A DNA stretch of 64,000 nucleotides from Lentibacillus sp. Marseille-P4043 (GCF_900258515.1 NZ_LT984884.1:2143353-2207352); one strand, 5' to 3'. Shown: positions 7,695 to 16,303, numbered from the stretch's first letter. Numbers and translations: made by a program. The notes: generated by a model from the letters alone, not told the origin.

Positions 7695-9162
7695 ATTCTT
7701 GTTCTACGTGGGACGCCTCTTCTGTCCCTTTGCCCTTCTTTAGGAATAGTGCAAGTACCATGCCTGCAACGGATAAGAAAGAGGCGACTAGGAATGCCGT
7801 GTTATATCCGTTTATGGTAGCGGCATTCATTATTTGCTGTTGTGCTTCGGCTTGAGATAAGCCTTGGAAATCGGTCATGTCTGGTTCGTAATTTTTTGCT
7901 GCTGTGGTCATCGTTGTTACGAGAATAGCAGTACCAATGGATGCGGATACTTGCTGCAACGTGTTGGCCATTGCTGAGCCGTGAGCATTCCATTTTTGTG
8001 GTAGCTGATTTAATCCACTTGTCATCACTGGCATCATTGCTAACGATAAACCGAACATGCGAATGGCATAAATGATTGCCAAATAAGTAAACGATGTATC
8101 CATTGAAAGGTTTGTAAATAGGAACGTTGTAACACTGACAATCAGTAATCCAGGGATAGCTAATACTCTTGCTCCAACCTTATCAAAAAGAACCCCCGTA
8201 ATCGGCGACATAATTCCCATAACAATGGCACCTGGTAATAGCATCAGTCCAGATTCCAGTGGAGAAAATCCTCTTGCTGTTTGCATATATAATGGAAGCA
8301 ATGTTTCGGCACCAATCAACGACATCAGGACAACCATTGTGATAATTAAGGATATAGAGAAAATCTTGAATTTGAAAACTCGGAACTCTAGTATCGGCGT
8401 CTTCAGACGAAGCTGACGCCAGATAAACAATGCTAAAATAATAGCTCCCCCAATTATGCAAGTAAGCACCTTGGTATCTGTCCACCCGTCTTCTCCAGCA
8501 GTGCTAAAGCCGAATAACAGGCCGCCAAAACCAAAGGAAGATAGCAAGATGGATAAAATATCTATTTTTGGATTCGTTTGTTTTGTTACGTTTTTAACCG
8601 CAAAATAAGCGATGATTAATGTTAAAATGCTGATTGGCAAAACAACTAAAAACAAAGAACGCCAAGAGAAATGTTCTAATAACCAACCGGATAACGTTGG
8701 CCCAATTGCCGGGGCAAATGCAATCACAAGTCCAGCTGCCCCCATAGCTCCCCCTCTTTTTTCGACAGGGATGATGGTTAACACAACCGTCATCATTAAT
8801 GGCAACATAATGCCGGACCCTGCAGCTTGAATGACTCTTGCAGTTAGCAATAATGGAAATGTATGCGAAATTCCAGCAACCAATGTCCCAGCAGTAAATA
8901 CACTGATCGCTGTTAAAAAGATTTGTCTTGTTGTGAATCGTTCAATTAAAAATGCGGAAATCGGGATCATGACTCCATTTGTAAGCAAAAATGCGGTTGT
9001 CAGCCATTGCGCTTTATTCTCCGTGATTCCGAAATCATTGATTATCGTAGGTAGTGCAGTTGCCAGCAATGTTTCATTCAGTAATGCAAAGAATGCGCCG
9101 AGAAGCATTACGGCAATCATAGGTCCCTTTTTTATTTGATCTAGATTAATTTCAGATGACAT
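7693..9162 (-). CDS. MFS multidrug exporter, DHA2 (14-TM, EmrB/QacA-like) family
   Basis: Predicted proton-driven efflux pump for hydrophobic compounds. The protein is a chain of hydrophobic helices. It carries the DHA2 signature PTLSGWLLEHFSWRSLFLV (motif C region), GAFFALLNETLLATALPTI in helix 1, and a motif A-like loop around helices 2-3 (IERFTTRQIF). The 489-residue length is typical. An upstream TTG at 9171 is in frame, but GGAGAGG is spaced correctly for ATG at 9162, which I chose. It lies immediately downstream of a TetR regulator (stop at 9168, 5 bp away), implying one regulator-pump operon. The substrate is unknown. Confidence 0.9.
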   Translation of the reverse strand: MSSEINLDQIKKGPMIAVMLLGAFFALLNETLLATALPTIINDFGITENKAQWLTTAFLLTNGVMIPISAFLIERFTTRQIFLTAISVFTAGTLVAGISHTFPLLLTARVIQAAGSGIMLPLMMTVVLTIIPVEKRGGAMGAAGLVIAFAPAIGPTLSGWLLEHFSWRSLFLVVLPISILTLIIAYFAVKNVTKQTNPKIDILSILLSSFGFGGLLFGFSTAGEDGWTDTKVLTCIIGGAIILALFIWRQLRLKTPILEFRVFKFKIFSISLIITMVVLMSLIGAETLLPLYMQTARGFSPLESGLMLLPGAIVMGIMSPITGVLFDKVGARVLAIPGLLIVSVTTFLFTNLSMDTSFTYLAIIYAIRMFGLSLAMMPVMTSGLNQLPQKWNAHGSAMANTLQQVSASIGTAILVTTMTTAAKNYEPDMTDFQGLSQAEAQQQIMNAATINGYNTAFLVASFLSVAGMVLALFLKKGKGTEEASHVEQE

Positions 9163-9167
9163 GTGAA

Positions 9168-10034
9168 TCAAACCTCTCCAATAAATTTTTCTAATAAACT
9201 TTTGAGCAGAAGGATATCTTCTTCTAACGTTTTTTCTTGTTTTAAGTACCCAACTAATGCTTCAATAAGAAATTTTTGTGGATTCTTATTTGTAATCTCT
9301 TCATTCAATAGTTGAACAGAAGATAATAGTTTTTCTTTTTTATACTGCTGGCTGGGAGAATTACTTATTTTTTGTTCCAGCACCTTTAATCGTTTCCTCA
9401 TTTCTTCCAACAAATCATCATGGCTTAATTCAAATAACTTTTCGTCAAGAGCAGGTTCCAATTGATCCAGAGATTGAACAATGGAATCGATACTTGAAGC
9501 AATGAGTGTAGCTAATTTATATACAACAACATTTTTATTTTCAATGATTACTGTGAAAATATACTCCTTTAGCATTCCTTCAAACATAATAACAAGGTCA
9601 GACATAAACGGTTTAATTTTTTCCCCGTATGCGTCTAGTAAACTGTTCTTATGCAATTCAATCATGGATGTTCTTAACGTCTTCATAATGTCAGCGATTC
9701 GTTCATTCTCAGTTGGTGGAAATTCGTTAAACATAACCGTGAAAAATGGACGGTTCTCCATCCAGTGGCTTAATTCTATTTGGATTTTTTGGGTGAAGGC
9801 TTCTTTTCCTGTCAAGTTATTTGATACATTTAATAAGTTTGCCTCCGTAATGATCCGTTCATGATTTTGCTTCAGGATTTCGATAAAGATACTTTCTTTG
9901 GAATCGAAGTATTTATAGAATGCACCTTTAGAAATACCAACAGCCTGAGCAACCTCTTGGACAGATGTTTGATGAAATCCCTTTTCTGAAAATAACCGGA
10001 TGGCATGGGTCATTAATTCGTTTCTTTTACTCAC
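9168..10034 (-). CDS. TetR/AcrR family repressor of the adjacent drug exporter
   Basis: The N-terminal helix-turn-helix is clear: HAIRLFSEKGFHQTSVQEVA then VGISKGAFYKYFDSKESIF (residues ~10-55). The long C-terminal ligand/dimer domain gives 288 residues, larger than classical TetR but similar to YerO-like regulators. GTG at 10034 is preceded by AAGGAGGT; the longer frame from 10055 would place this ribosome site inside the gene. It is co-directional with and almost touching the exporter gene, so autoregulation and control of the pump are likely. This is not the FadR of the upstream operon as judged by length and neighbours, though that is an inference. Confidence 0.87.
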   Translation of the reverse strand: MSKRNELMTHAIRLFSEKGFHQTSVQEVAQAVGISKGAFYKYFDSKESIFIEILKQNHERIITEANLLNVSNNLTGKEAFTQKIQIELSHWMENRPFFTVMFNEFPPTENERIADIMKTLRTSMIELHKNSLLDAYGEKIKPFMSDLVIMFEGMLKEYIFTVIIENKNVVVYKLATLIASSIDSIVQSLDQLEPALDEKLFELSHDDLLEEMRKRLKVLEQKISNSPSQQYKKEKLLSSVQLLNEEITNKNPQKFLIEALVGYLKQEKTLEEDILLLKSLLEKFIGEV

Positions 10035-10069
10035 AAAATACCTCCTTGTAACCACTCGGTCATAATTGG

Positions 10070-10120
10070 TAACCTTATAGTCACGTTGATCAATTTAAAG
10101 GATTTTATGTAAAATGTCAA
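10070..10120 (-). promoter_or_regulatory. Promoter and possible operator of the tetR-MFS operon
   Basis: On the minus strand TTGACA (10120-10115), 17 bp, then TAAATT (10097-10092). Just downstream is an imperfect palindrome, GGTTACCAATTATGACC, ending around 10061, a plausible site for the TetR protein. The promoter is well supported; the operator is a guess. Confidence 0.5.
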
Positions 10121-10212
10121 CATAAAAAATAATCGTTAGCAATTCCTTCGACCACTGCAATAGAATTTTGCTATAATAAATGTAAATAGTAAAAAGGTTA
10201 GGAGGGACGTAT

Positions 10213-10569
10213 ATGGCACTATCATTCTACTGGTATCCAAACTGTGGTACGTGTAAGAAAGCGAAGAAATGGCTAGACGATCACGAAAAAACGTATTCTA
10301 GCATACATATTGTGGACAATCCACCGACAAAGGAAGAACTGTTGGATTTTATTGAGAAAAGTGGATTACCAGCTAAAAAGTTTTTCAATACGAGCGGGAA
10401 AAAGTATCGTGAGTTAAACATCAAGGATAAAATTAAAGATGCGACAACTGAAGAAATGGCGACAATACTCGCATCTGATGGTATGTTAATAAAACGACCA
10501 ATTGTTACGGATGGACAAAACGTAACGGTTGGATTTAAGGAAGAAACGTTTGCTGAAATTTGGCTGTAG
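10213..10569 (+). CDS. ArsC/Spx family thioredoxin-fold protein (YusI-like)
   Basis: A 118-residue member of the arsenate reductase C/Spx family. The N-terminal YWYPNCGTCKKAKKWL gives a CxxC pair (residues ~11-14), and the region GMLIKRPIVTDG holds the conserved RP-x(4)-G found in ArsC-like proteins. In B. subtilis the homologue YusI sits next to gcvH, as here. It is unlikely to be Spx itself, because Spx binds RNA polymerase and has a different context. The function is unproven; disulfide or stress chemistry is the family expectation. AGGAGGGACG precedes the ATG. Confidence 0.85.
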   Translation: MALSFYWYPNCGTCKKAKKWLDDHEKTYSSIHIVDNPPTKEELLDFIEKSGLPAKKFFNTSGKKYRELNIKDKIKDATTEEMATILASDGMLIKRPIVTDGQNVTVGFKEETFAEIWL

Positions 10570-10646
10570 AAAATAAGCTGAAATACTAGAAATAAAAGCT
10601 ATTACCTTGTATAGTAATAGTGCAATTAATTAACGGAGGGATTTCA

Positions 10647-11030
10647 ATGAGCTTACCAAAAGACTTATTATATTCAGAAGAACACGAATGGGTAAAAAAA
10701 GAAGATGACAAAGTACGTATCGGAATTACAGATTTTGCACAAGATGAACTTGGCGATATTGTGTTTGTTGAGCTACCAGAAGTAGGCGACGATATCGAAG
10801 CCGATGAGCCTTTCGGAAGCGTCGAATCTGTTAAAACTGTTTCGGAATTGTACGCTCCAATCAGTGGAAAAGTGGTTGAAGTGAATGAAGAGCTAGATGA
10901 TAGTCCAGAATTTGTTAACGAATCTCCATACGAAAAAGCATGGATGATCGTTGTTGAGCCATCAAATCAATCAGAGCTTGACGAACTATTATCAGCTGAA
11001 AAATATGAAGAAGTTATTCAAGAAGACTAA
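10647..11030 (+). CDS. gcvH: Glycine cleavage system H protein
   Basis: Lipoylated shuttle protein of the glycine cleavage system, also a donor in Bacillus lipoate transfer. The lipoyl-domain fold is evident ([14 protein letters not shown] at the N-terminus). The lipoyl lysine lies in [19 protein letters not shown] at about residue 60. ATG at 10647 follows ACGGAGGG; an in-frame GTG at 10620 would include that site and is rejected. The 127-residue length matches the family. Other gcv genes are elsewhere, as in B. subtilis. Confidence 0.96.
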   Translation: MSLPKDLLYSEEHEWVKKEDDKVRIGITDFAQDELGDIVFVELPEVGDDIEADEPFGSVESVKTVSELYAPISGKVVEVNEELDDSPEFVNESPYEKAWMIVVEPSNQSELDELLSAEKYEEVIQED

Positions 11031-11054
11031 TCACAAAATCATACAATAATTTTA

Positions 11055-11096
11055 GGCTGGCTTGCATCTTTGAAAAAGGATGTAAAGTCAGCCTTA
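11055..11096 (+). terminator. Probable terminator after gcvH
   Basis: Long imperfect hairpin AGGCTGGCTTGCATC / GGATGTAAAGTCAGCC with a nine-base loop. The downstream T-run is weak (TTATTCG), so efficiency is uncertain. Confidence 0.5.
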
Positions 11097-11121
11097 TTCG
11101 CATCATAGTATTGTTATATAG

Positions 11122-11277
11122 GGCTGTTCAAAAGGTACAATAATAAGTATCCTTCGAAAAACATAAAAGAGATTGTCTATTAGATCGGTTGCAATTTGGA
11201 TAAGTCATTAAATCTTTCGGATCCATAAGTCTATGCTGCTGCAACCTTACTTGTGATTTGTTACTTTTTGAACACAT
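11122..11277. repeat. Small MITE-like element with inverted ends
   Basis: About 155 bp of non-coding sequence between gcvH and yusF. The left end TGTTCAAAAGGTACAA (11125-11140) and right end TTGTTACTTTTTGAACA (11258-11274) are imperfect inverted repeats. The interior has no ORF. Similar TGTTCAAAAaG termini occur on the element at 49519-49737. Confidence 0.5.
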
Positions 11278-11320
11278 ACTTACGAATCATATTGCTTGAT
11301 TCCATAAGGAGTGCTATGTG

Positions 11321-11677
11321 ATGATGACACACGAATCGGAAAAGGTTATTATTGTCGAAGGTCTTACGGACAAAAAGCAAATCAAAAAAGTAATCACGGA
11401 CGATGTGGAGATCATTTGTACAAATGGTACACTCGGTGTGGAACGATTTGATGAACTTTTATACACGTACGATTTAGACAATAAAGATGTTTTTATCTTA
11501 GTTGATGAAGACAATTCAGGGATTAAATTACGCAAACAATTAGCGCGCGAGCTGCCACATGCTGAACATATTTATGTTAGCAGTGAATATCGTGAAGTTG
11601 CGACAACGCCTGAACAAATACTCGCAACTGTCCTAGTAAGTAAATCTATTGCGGTTAATCCGATATTTTTGATTTAG
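11321..11677 (+). CDS. Toprim domain protein (YusF-like)
   Basis: A short protein made almost entirely of a Toprim fold. It has the glutamate motif VIIVEGLTDKKQIKKV near the N-terminus and the DxD-like acidic motif FILVDEDNSGIKLRKQL (~residues 55-70). It resembles the Toprim part of RNase M5-type proteins. B. subtilis YusF occupies the same position (gcvH-...-yusF-yusE). Three start candidates are in frame (GTG 11318, ATG 11321, ATG 11324). AAGGAG at 11306-11311 best fits 11321. The substrate is unknown; a nucleic-acid role is inferred from the fold. Confidence 0.84.
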   Translation: MMTHESEKVIIVEGLTDKKQIKKVITDDVEIICTNGTLGVERFDELLYTYDLDNKDVFILVDEDNSGIKLRKQLARELPHAEHIYVSSEYREVATTPEQILATVLVSKSIAVNPIFLI

Positions 11678-11687
11678 GGTGATTCCT

Positions 11688-12002
11688 TTGCAAGAAATAA
11701 CAACGGAAGTGTTACAGCAAGATCATTATTTATTATTTATTCATACTCCTTTTTGTGGGACTTGTGCATTAGCGAGAACAATGCTGGATAAAATTGAATC
11801 TGTCCATCAGGAGTCTATTTTTTATCATATGAATGCGTCATTTTATCCTGATTTTATGCAGGACAATCAGATTGAAAGTGTACCATGTCTGCTGATCAAA
11901 ACTGACAATGAAGTGCAAGAAAAAGTGTATGCTTTTCATTCGATTGCCAATATTTATAGCTATTTAATGAAGTATAAACCAGAGCTGTTCGTTGGGAATT
12001 GA
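11688..12002 (+). CDS. Thioredoxin family protein (YusE-like)
   Basis: Small thioredoxin-fold protein with active-site motif FIHTPFCGTCALARTML (CGTC, ~residue 25) and the cis-proline region SVPCLLIK. It is predicted to act as a cytosolic thiol-disulfide oxidoreductase. The start is uncertain: a GTG at 11679 overlaps the yusF stop region, but AGGGTGAT is spaced correctly for TTG at 11688, which I chose. It is almost contiguous with yusF, so the two are probably co-transcribed, as in B. subtilis. Confidence 0.83.
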   Translation: MQEITTEVLQQDHYLLFIHTPFCGTCALARTMLDKIESVHQESIFYHMNASFYPDFMQDNQIESVPCLLIKTDNEVQEKVYAFHSIANIYSYLMKYKPELFVGN

Positions 12003-12032
12003 CGGTTCCGACTTAACGAAAGAAAATTTATA

Positions 12033-12061
12033 TTGACACAAAGAAATAAGCGTGCTATTAT
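12033..12061 (+). promoter_or_regulatory. Promoter of the S-box metNPQ operon
   Basis: TTGACA (12033-12038), exactly 17 bp, TATTAT (12056-12061). It lies about 30 nt upstream of the SAM riboswitch. Confidence 0.8.
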
Positions 12062-12089
12062 CGAATTTATCAATTTAAATGAATTTAAA

Positions 12090-12200
12090 ATCTCTTATCT
12101 TGAGCGGTGGAGGGACTGGCCCTGTGAAACCGCGGCAACCTTCAAACTTAAATGTTTGAAAGGTGCCAATTCCTGCAAAGTAATACTTTGACAGATGAGG
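12090..12200 (+). ncRNA. SAM-I (S-box) riboswitch
   Basis: Classical S-box core is readable: CTCTTATCTTGAGCGGTGGA, GGGACTGGCCCTGTGAAACC, CGGCAACCTTC, a variable P3/P4 hairpin, and AGGTGCCAATTCCTGC. It is followed by the transcription terminator at 12220 and then metNPQ. By the established mechanism, SAM binding stabilises the aptamer and permits terminator formation, shutting off methionine import when SAM is plentiful. Confidence 0.97.
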
Positions 12201-12219
12201 GGACGCAAAGACATATAAT

Positions 12220-12258
12220 ACGTCTTTCTGTTCTCTTACAGAAAGACGTTTTTTTTAT
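12220..12258 (+). terminator. Regulated terminator of the SAM riboswitch
   Basis: Stem AACGTCTTTCTGT / ACAGAAAGACGTT followed by eight T residues, upstream of the metN ribosome site. This is the expression platform of the S-box. Confidence 0.92.
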
Positions 12259-12279
12259 GAACAACTAGGAGGAATACTT

Positions 12280-13308
12280 GTGATTTCGATAGAGAATTTA
12301 AGCAAAGTTTTTACATCTAATAAAAAGCAAATCACGGCTGTTGACGATTTAACACTTGATATAAAAGAAGGAGGTATATTCGGTGTTATTGGCTACAGTG
12401 GTGCTGGAAAAAGTACCTTTGTTAGATTACTAAATCGTTTGGAGGATCCTACACATGGGCAGGTGACCATTGATGGGCAAGATATTACCAAACTAAATTC
12501 AAATCAACTGCGCTTAGCTCGGCAGGAAATTGGAATGATTTTTCAACATTTTAATTTACTATGGTCACGCACAGTTAAGGATAATATTGCATTTCCTTTG
12601 GAGATTGCCGGTGTACCAAAGACTGAGCGGGAGAGGCGGGTTAACGAGTTAATCCAGTTAGTTGGACTTTCTGAACGTGAAAATGCTTATCCATCGCAAT
12701 TGAGTGGTGGACAGAAGCAACGTGTCGGAATTGCTAGAGCACTCGCCAACAATCCGAAAGTTCTGCTTTGTGATGAGGCAACATCCGCACTTGATCCGGA
12801 AACGACAAATGCTATTTTAGATTTATTAGTGGATATTAATAAAAAGCTTGGGTTAACGATTATTTTAATAACCCACGAAATGCACGTCATTCGTAAAATT
12901 TGCAAGCAAGTTGCTGTCATGGAAAACGGTAGAATTGTGGAACAAGGTGATGTGCTAGATGTATTTTTACGACCAAAGCAACAAGTGACGAAAAAATTTG
13001 TAGAGCAGGTAATGGGGACCCAAGACGAAAATGAAGGCGTCAATGAATTGGTAAATACCTATGAACACGGAAAAATAGTTCGACTTCATTTTATCGGTGA
13101 AACAACCAACCAAGCATTAATCAGCCAAGTAGCTAAAAAATTTGCGATTGATATTAATATTTTACAAGGGAAGATCACACAAACGCAGGCAGGAGCCTAT
13201 GGAACCTTGTTTGTACAAATGGAAGGGAAAACAGAGGAAATGGATAAGGCGATTGATTTTATCACTCAAACCTCAGTAGAAGTGGAGGTTGTTCGTGATG
13301 CTAACTAA
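12280..13308 (+). CDS. metN: Methionine ABC importer, ATP-binding protein
   Basis: ATPase of the high-affinity methionine uptake system. Walker A GYSGAGKST (~residue 38), signature LSGGQKQRVGIARAL, Walker B VLLCDEATSALD and the H-loop THEMHVIRK are all present. The C-terminal ~90 residues form the NIL/ACT-like domain that senses methionine in MetN proteins. GTG start at 12280 after TAGGAGGA. The 342-residue length is standard. It overlaps metP by 11 bp and is controlled by the S-box leader. Confidence 0.96.
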   Translation: MISIENLSKVFTSNKKQITAVDDLTLDIKEGGIFGVIGYSGAGKSTFVRLLNRLEDPTHGQVTIDGQDITKLNSNQLRLARQEIGMIFQHFNLLWSRTVKDNIAFPLEIAGVPKTERERRVNELIQLVGLSERENAYPSQLSGGQKQRVGIARALANNPKVLLCDEATSALDPETTNAILDLLVDINKKLGLTIILITHEMHVIRKICKQVAVMENGRIVEQGDVLDVFLRPKQQVTKKFVEQVMGTQDENEGVNELVNTYEHGKIVRLHFIGETTNQALISQVAKKFAIDINILQGKITQTQAGAYGTLFVQMEGKTEEMDKAIDFITQTSVEVEVVRDAN

Positions 13309-13966
13309 TTTATTTCCAAATCTCGATGTGCAGGATTTTTGGACAGCAACATACGAAACGTTTTATATGACGTTACTTTCGTTAGTTGGAACATTTATAT
13401 TAGGGATTCTACTTGGATTACTTTTGTACCTGACAGCGAAAGATGGTATTTGGCAGAACAAGTTTCTTCATTTTATAGTCGCAGCGATTGTGAATGTATT
13501 TCGCGCCATTCCTTTTATTATTTTAATTTTATTGTTATTCCCGTTTACTGATTTTCTTATAGGTACGATCCGTGGTCCAAACGCTGCATTACCAGCACTC
13601 ATTATCGGTTCAGCGCCATTTTATGGACGACTTGTTGAAATTGCTCTAAAAGAAGTAGATAAAGGTGTTTTAGAAGCAGCTAAAGCAATGGGAGCTAAAA
13701 CACGCACGGTTATTTTCCGGGTGTTGTTACCAGAATCGATGCCAGCGCTAATTTCAGGAATCACGGTTACCGCGATTGCCTTAATTGGTTACACAGCAAT
13801 GGCTGGTGTTATCGGAGCTGGTGGCTTAGGTGATTACGCATACTTTTACGGGTTTCAACGACGTGACTTTGACGTTGTGTTCGTTTGTACCATATTAATC
13901 GTTATCATTGTATTTATTTTTCAATTCATTGGCGACTTTGTTTCCAATAAATTAGATAAAAGATAA
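13298..13966 (+). CDS. metP: Methionine ABC importer, permease
   Basis: Integral membrane subunit with about five hydrophobic helices and the permease EAA loop EVDKGVLEAAKAMGAKTRTV that contacts MetN. ATG at 13298 fits GTGGAGG at 13282-13288 and gives 222 residues, the usual MetP/MetI length; an in-frame TTG at 13289 overlaps the ribosome site. Its start lies inside the end of metN, indicating translational coupling. Confidence 0.95.
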   Translation: MLTNLFPNLDVQDFWTATYETFYMTLLSLVGTFILGILLGLLLYLTAKDGIWQNKFLHFIVAAIVNVFRAIPFIILILLLFPFTDFLIGTIRGPNAALPALIIGSAPFYGRLVEIALKEVDKGVLEAAKAMGAKTRTVIFRVLLPESMPALISGITVTAIALIGYTAMAGVIGAGGLGDYAYFYGFQRRDFDVVFVCTILIVIIVFIFQFIGDFVSNKLDKR

Positions 13967-13985
13967 AAAAAGGAGAGAATTTATC

Positions 13986-14813
13986 ATGAAAAAGATTTTA
14001 GCTATTGTTTCAGTATTAACTGTTCTCATTTTAGCAGCATGTGGTGGAGATTCGGACGAAGGTGATTCAGGCAATAAGACAATAAAAGTTGGCGCTTCTA
14101 GTGTACCGCACGCAGAAATTTTAGAAGAAGCAAAACCACTTCTTAAAGAAAAAGGCATTACACTTGAAATAGAAGAATACCAAGATTATGTCTTGCCTAA
14201 CGATGATTTGGAAAGTGGCGAGTTAGATGCCAACTATTTTCAACATATTCCTTATTTAGAAACACAAATCGCTGAAATAGGTTATGATTTCACGCAAATA
14301 GGTGGCATTCATATTGAACCAATGGGAGTTTATTCGAAAACAATATCCGGTGTCGATGAGATAAAAGATGGTACAGAAGTTATTTTAAGTCGTTCAGTCG
14401 CTGACCATGGACGTATATTGGCATTGTTTGAACGAGAAGGCTTGATCGAGCTTGATGATAGTGTGGATACAGTCGATGCAACGGTTGATGATATCGTGGA
14501 TAATCCCAAAAACTTAAAATTCTCTGCAGATGTGGATGCGGCGCTATTACCTGAACTATACAATTCGGAGGAAAATGCATTAGTGGCGATTAATACAAAC
14601 TATGCAATTGAGGCGGGATTGAACCCATTGGACGATGCCATTATATTAGAGGGTGATGAATCCCCTTATGTGAATGTTGTCGCTGTTCGTACAGAGGATA
14701 AAGATAATAAGGCATTGAATACATTAGTTGATGTATTGCATTCGAAAAAAATTCAGGACTTTATTTTAGAAAAATATGAAGGTGCAGTTGTCCCAGTAAA
14801 TGGGGAAGAATAA
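13986..14813 (+). CDS. metQ: Methionine ABC importer, substrate-binding lipoprotein
   Basis: NlpA/MetQ family lipoprotein. The signal peptide MKKILAIVSVLTVLILAACG ends in lipobox LAAC, so the mature protein is anchored through Cys-19 on the outer face of the membrane. Family motifs include VGASSVPHAEILE and DANYFQHIPYLE (methionine-site region). RBS AAGGAGAG precedes ATG 13986. It is the third gene of the metNPQ operon. No convincing intrinsic terminator directly follows it. Confidence 0.95.
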   Translation: MKKILAIVSVLTVLILAACGGDSDEGDSGNKTIKVGASSVPHAEILEEAKPLLKEKGITLEIEEYQDYVLPNDDLESGELDANYFQHIPYLETQIAEIGYDFTQIGGIHIEPMGVYSKTISGVDEIKDGTEVILSRSVADHGRILALFEREGLIELDDSVDTVDATVDDIVDNPKNLKFSADVDAALLPELYNSEENALVAINTNYAIEAGLNPLDDAIILEGDESPYVNVVAVRTEDKDNKALNTLVDVLHSKKIQDFILEKYEGAVVPVNGEE

Positions 14814-14879
14814 CTTTTTTTGTAAATCTTGAGTAAATAGTAGTAATTCGTTGCAAAAAGATAAATATGATGAAGAAAG

Positions 14880-15002
14880 ATGGCTATGTTTTGTTTATTG
14901 GAGAATATCCAATTCATTGCGCCAACCTACGTTTATATCCGTTTTGTAATGGGAATCGTCCTTATGGTAGCATTAAAATTGTTAAATAAATTGAAAGGAT
15001 GA
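14880..15002 (+). CDS. Possible 40-residue membrane peptide
   Basis: Short frame beginning MAMFCLLENIQF with one hydrophobic segment (YIRFVMGIVLMVALKLL) and a basic tail (NKLKG). The ribosome site is weak (AAGAAAG). It lies in the metQ-sufC gap immediately before another short frame in a different reading phase. It could be a real small protein, or the pair could be a decayed gene. I do not recognise the sequence. Confidence 0.25.
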   Translation: MAMFCLLENIQFIAPTYVYIRFVMGIVLMVALKLLNKLKG

Positions 15003-15044
15003 TTCACTATCCATAGTGGAATAAGGATCAATCACACTCCCGAA

Positions 15045-15197
15045 ATGGAGAAAGCAATGCAACAGTCGCACGGAATGGGCTATGCAGAATACGGGAGGAA
15101 GTTAGACAATCGTATCGTTGTTGAAAAGAGAAGACAACAGGAATACGAAGAATGTAAACATAAAATTGCCGAAATCGATAGTCAATTGCATAAATGA
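15045..15197 (+). CDS. Possible 50-residue charged protein
   Basis: Frame beginning MEKAMQQSHGMGYAEYG and ending KIAEIDSQLHK, with a predicted charged coiled helix (VEKRRQQEYEECKHKIAEID). The open frame extends 14 codons upstream of the ATG without a clear start. A good terminator begins 14 bp after the stop, which supports a transcribed unit here. There is no recognised family and no strong ribosome site, so a gene remnant is equally possible. Confidence 0.35.
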   Translation: MEKAMQQSHGMGYAEYGRKLDNRIVVEKRRQQEYEECKHKIAEIDSQLHK

Positions 15198-15210
15198 TAT
15201 AATAATTGAA

Positions 15211-15249
15211 AGCTGGTAGCACCTCTTGGGTGTTACCGGCATTTTTGTT
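15211..15249 (+). terminator. Terminator in the metQ-sufC interval
   Basis: Hairpin GCTGGTAGCACC / GGGTGTTACCGGC with a short TCTT loop, then ATTTTTGTTT. It probably ends the metQ transcript or the small frames before it. Confidence 0.75.
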
Positions 15250-15349
15250 TAGTATATGATATATGCTTGACATTGTGATTAGTGGTAGGTGTTTTTGACC
15301 TTTATTTGGAAAAAATAACTCTTTCGTATATGCTGAATGAAACCCAATC

Positions 15350-15379
15350 TTGAATTTTGTGTTAAACTAGAAATATATC
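15350..15379 (+). promoter_or_regulatory. Probable suf operon promoter
   Basis: TTGAAT (15350-15355) and TATATC (15374-15379) with 18 bp between them, ~140 bp upstream of sufC. A small hairpin (ATATCA / TGATAT) lies directly downstream. The call is moderate because the boxes are non-consensus. Confidence 0.4.
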
Positions 15380-15517
15380 ATGAAAAACGTGATATTTATC
15401 AATCTTTAAGAGTTGAATATACATTTGAAATGATATAAGATTGTAATGAGAATAAATTGAGAATGGATGTAAATCCATTTGATAAATAAACACATAATAG
15501 TATTTGGAGGTATCGAT

Positions 15518-16303
15518 ATGGCAGGATCAACACTAGAAATAAAAAATCTTCATGTATCTATTGAAGGAAAAGAGATATTAAAAGGTGTAAACCTTACGAT
15601 AAAAGGTGGCGAATTCCACGCGGTTATGGGACCAAACGGAACAGGTAAATCAACGCTTGCTTCTGCAATTATGGGCCACCCGAAATATGAAGTAACAGAA
15701 GGATCTGTCCTTCTAGATGGGGAAGATGTTCTAGAAATGGAAGTTGATGAACGTGCTCGTGCCGGATTATTCCTAGGCATGCAATACCCAAGTGAAATTA
15801 GCGGTGTAACAACTTCTGACTTCTTACGTTCTTCTATTAATGCTCGTCGTGAAGAAGGCGATGAAATCCCATTGATGAAGTTCATCAAAGAAATGGATAA
15901 CGCACTCGATTATTTGGAAATCGATAAGAACATGGCACAACGTTACTTAAATGAAGGATTTTCTGGCGGTGAGAAAAAGCGTAATGAAATTCTTCAATTA
16001 ATGATGATTAAACCGGAAATTGCTATTTTAGATGAAATTGATTCAGGCTTGGATATTGATGCATTGAAAGTAGTTTCAAAAGGCATTAATAAATTACGTG
16101 ATGAGAACTTTGGTTGCCTAATCATTACACACTATCAACGCTTATTAAATTATATTACACCAGATGTTGTTCATGTTATGATGCAAGGCCGTGTCGTTAA
16201 ATCTGGTGGACCTGAGCTTGCACAACGATTAGAAGCAGAAGGTTACGACTGGATTAAAGAAGAATTAGGTATTGAAGACGAACCTGCAGAGCAAAACGCG
16301 TAA
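15518..16303 (+). CDS. sufC: Fe-S cluster assembly ATPase SufC
   Basis: ABC-type ATPase of the SufBCD scaffold; energises Fe-S assembly in the cytosol. Walker A MGPNGTGKSTLASAIMGHP, signature GFSGGEKKRNEILQ and Walker B PEIAILDEIDSGLDIDA are present. The 261-residue length is typical. ATG at 15518 sits behind TTTGGAGG; an upstream in-frame TTG at 15479 lacks a ribosome site. First gene of sufC-sufD-sufS-sufU-sufB, the standard Firmicute order. Confidence 0.96.
   Translation: MAGSTLEIKNLHVSIEGKEILKGVNLTIKGGEFHAVMGPNGTGKSTLASAIMGHPKYEVTEGSVLLDGEDVLEMEVDERARAGLFLGMQYPSEISGVTTSDFLRSSINARREEGDEIPLMKFIKEMDNALDYLEIDKNMAQRYLNEGFSGGEKKRNEILQLMMIKPEIAILDEIDSGLDIDALKVVSKGINKLRDENFGCLIITHYQRLLNYITPDVVHVMMQGRVVKSGGPELAQRLEAEGYDWIKEELGIEDEPAEQNA

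Noticed and set aside
9168..10034. FadR regulator of the fad operon
   Set aside because: It is much longer than FadR and is tightly linked to a drug exporter, so a pump repressor is more likely.
15211..15249. T-box antiterminator
   Set aside because: Only a plain hairpin with T-run; no T-box AGGGTGG-type motif or specifier loop upstream.
15430..15480. Fur box upstream of sufC (TGAGAAT repeats)
   Set aside because: Two TGAGAAT direct copies do not form the inverted 7-1-7 Fur motif; too weak to call.
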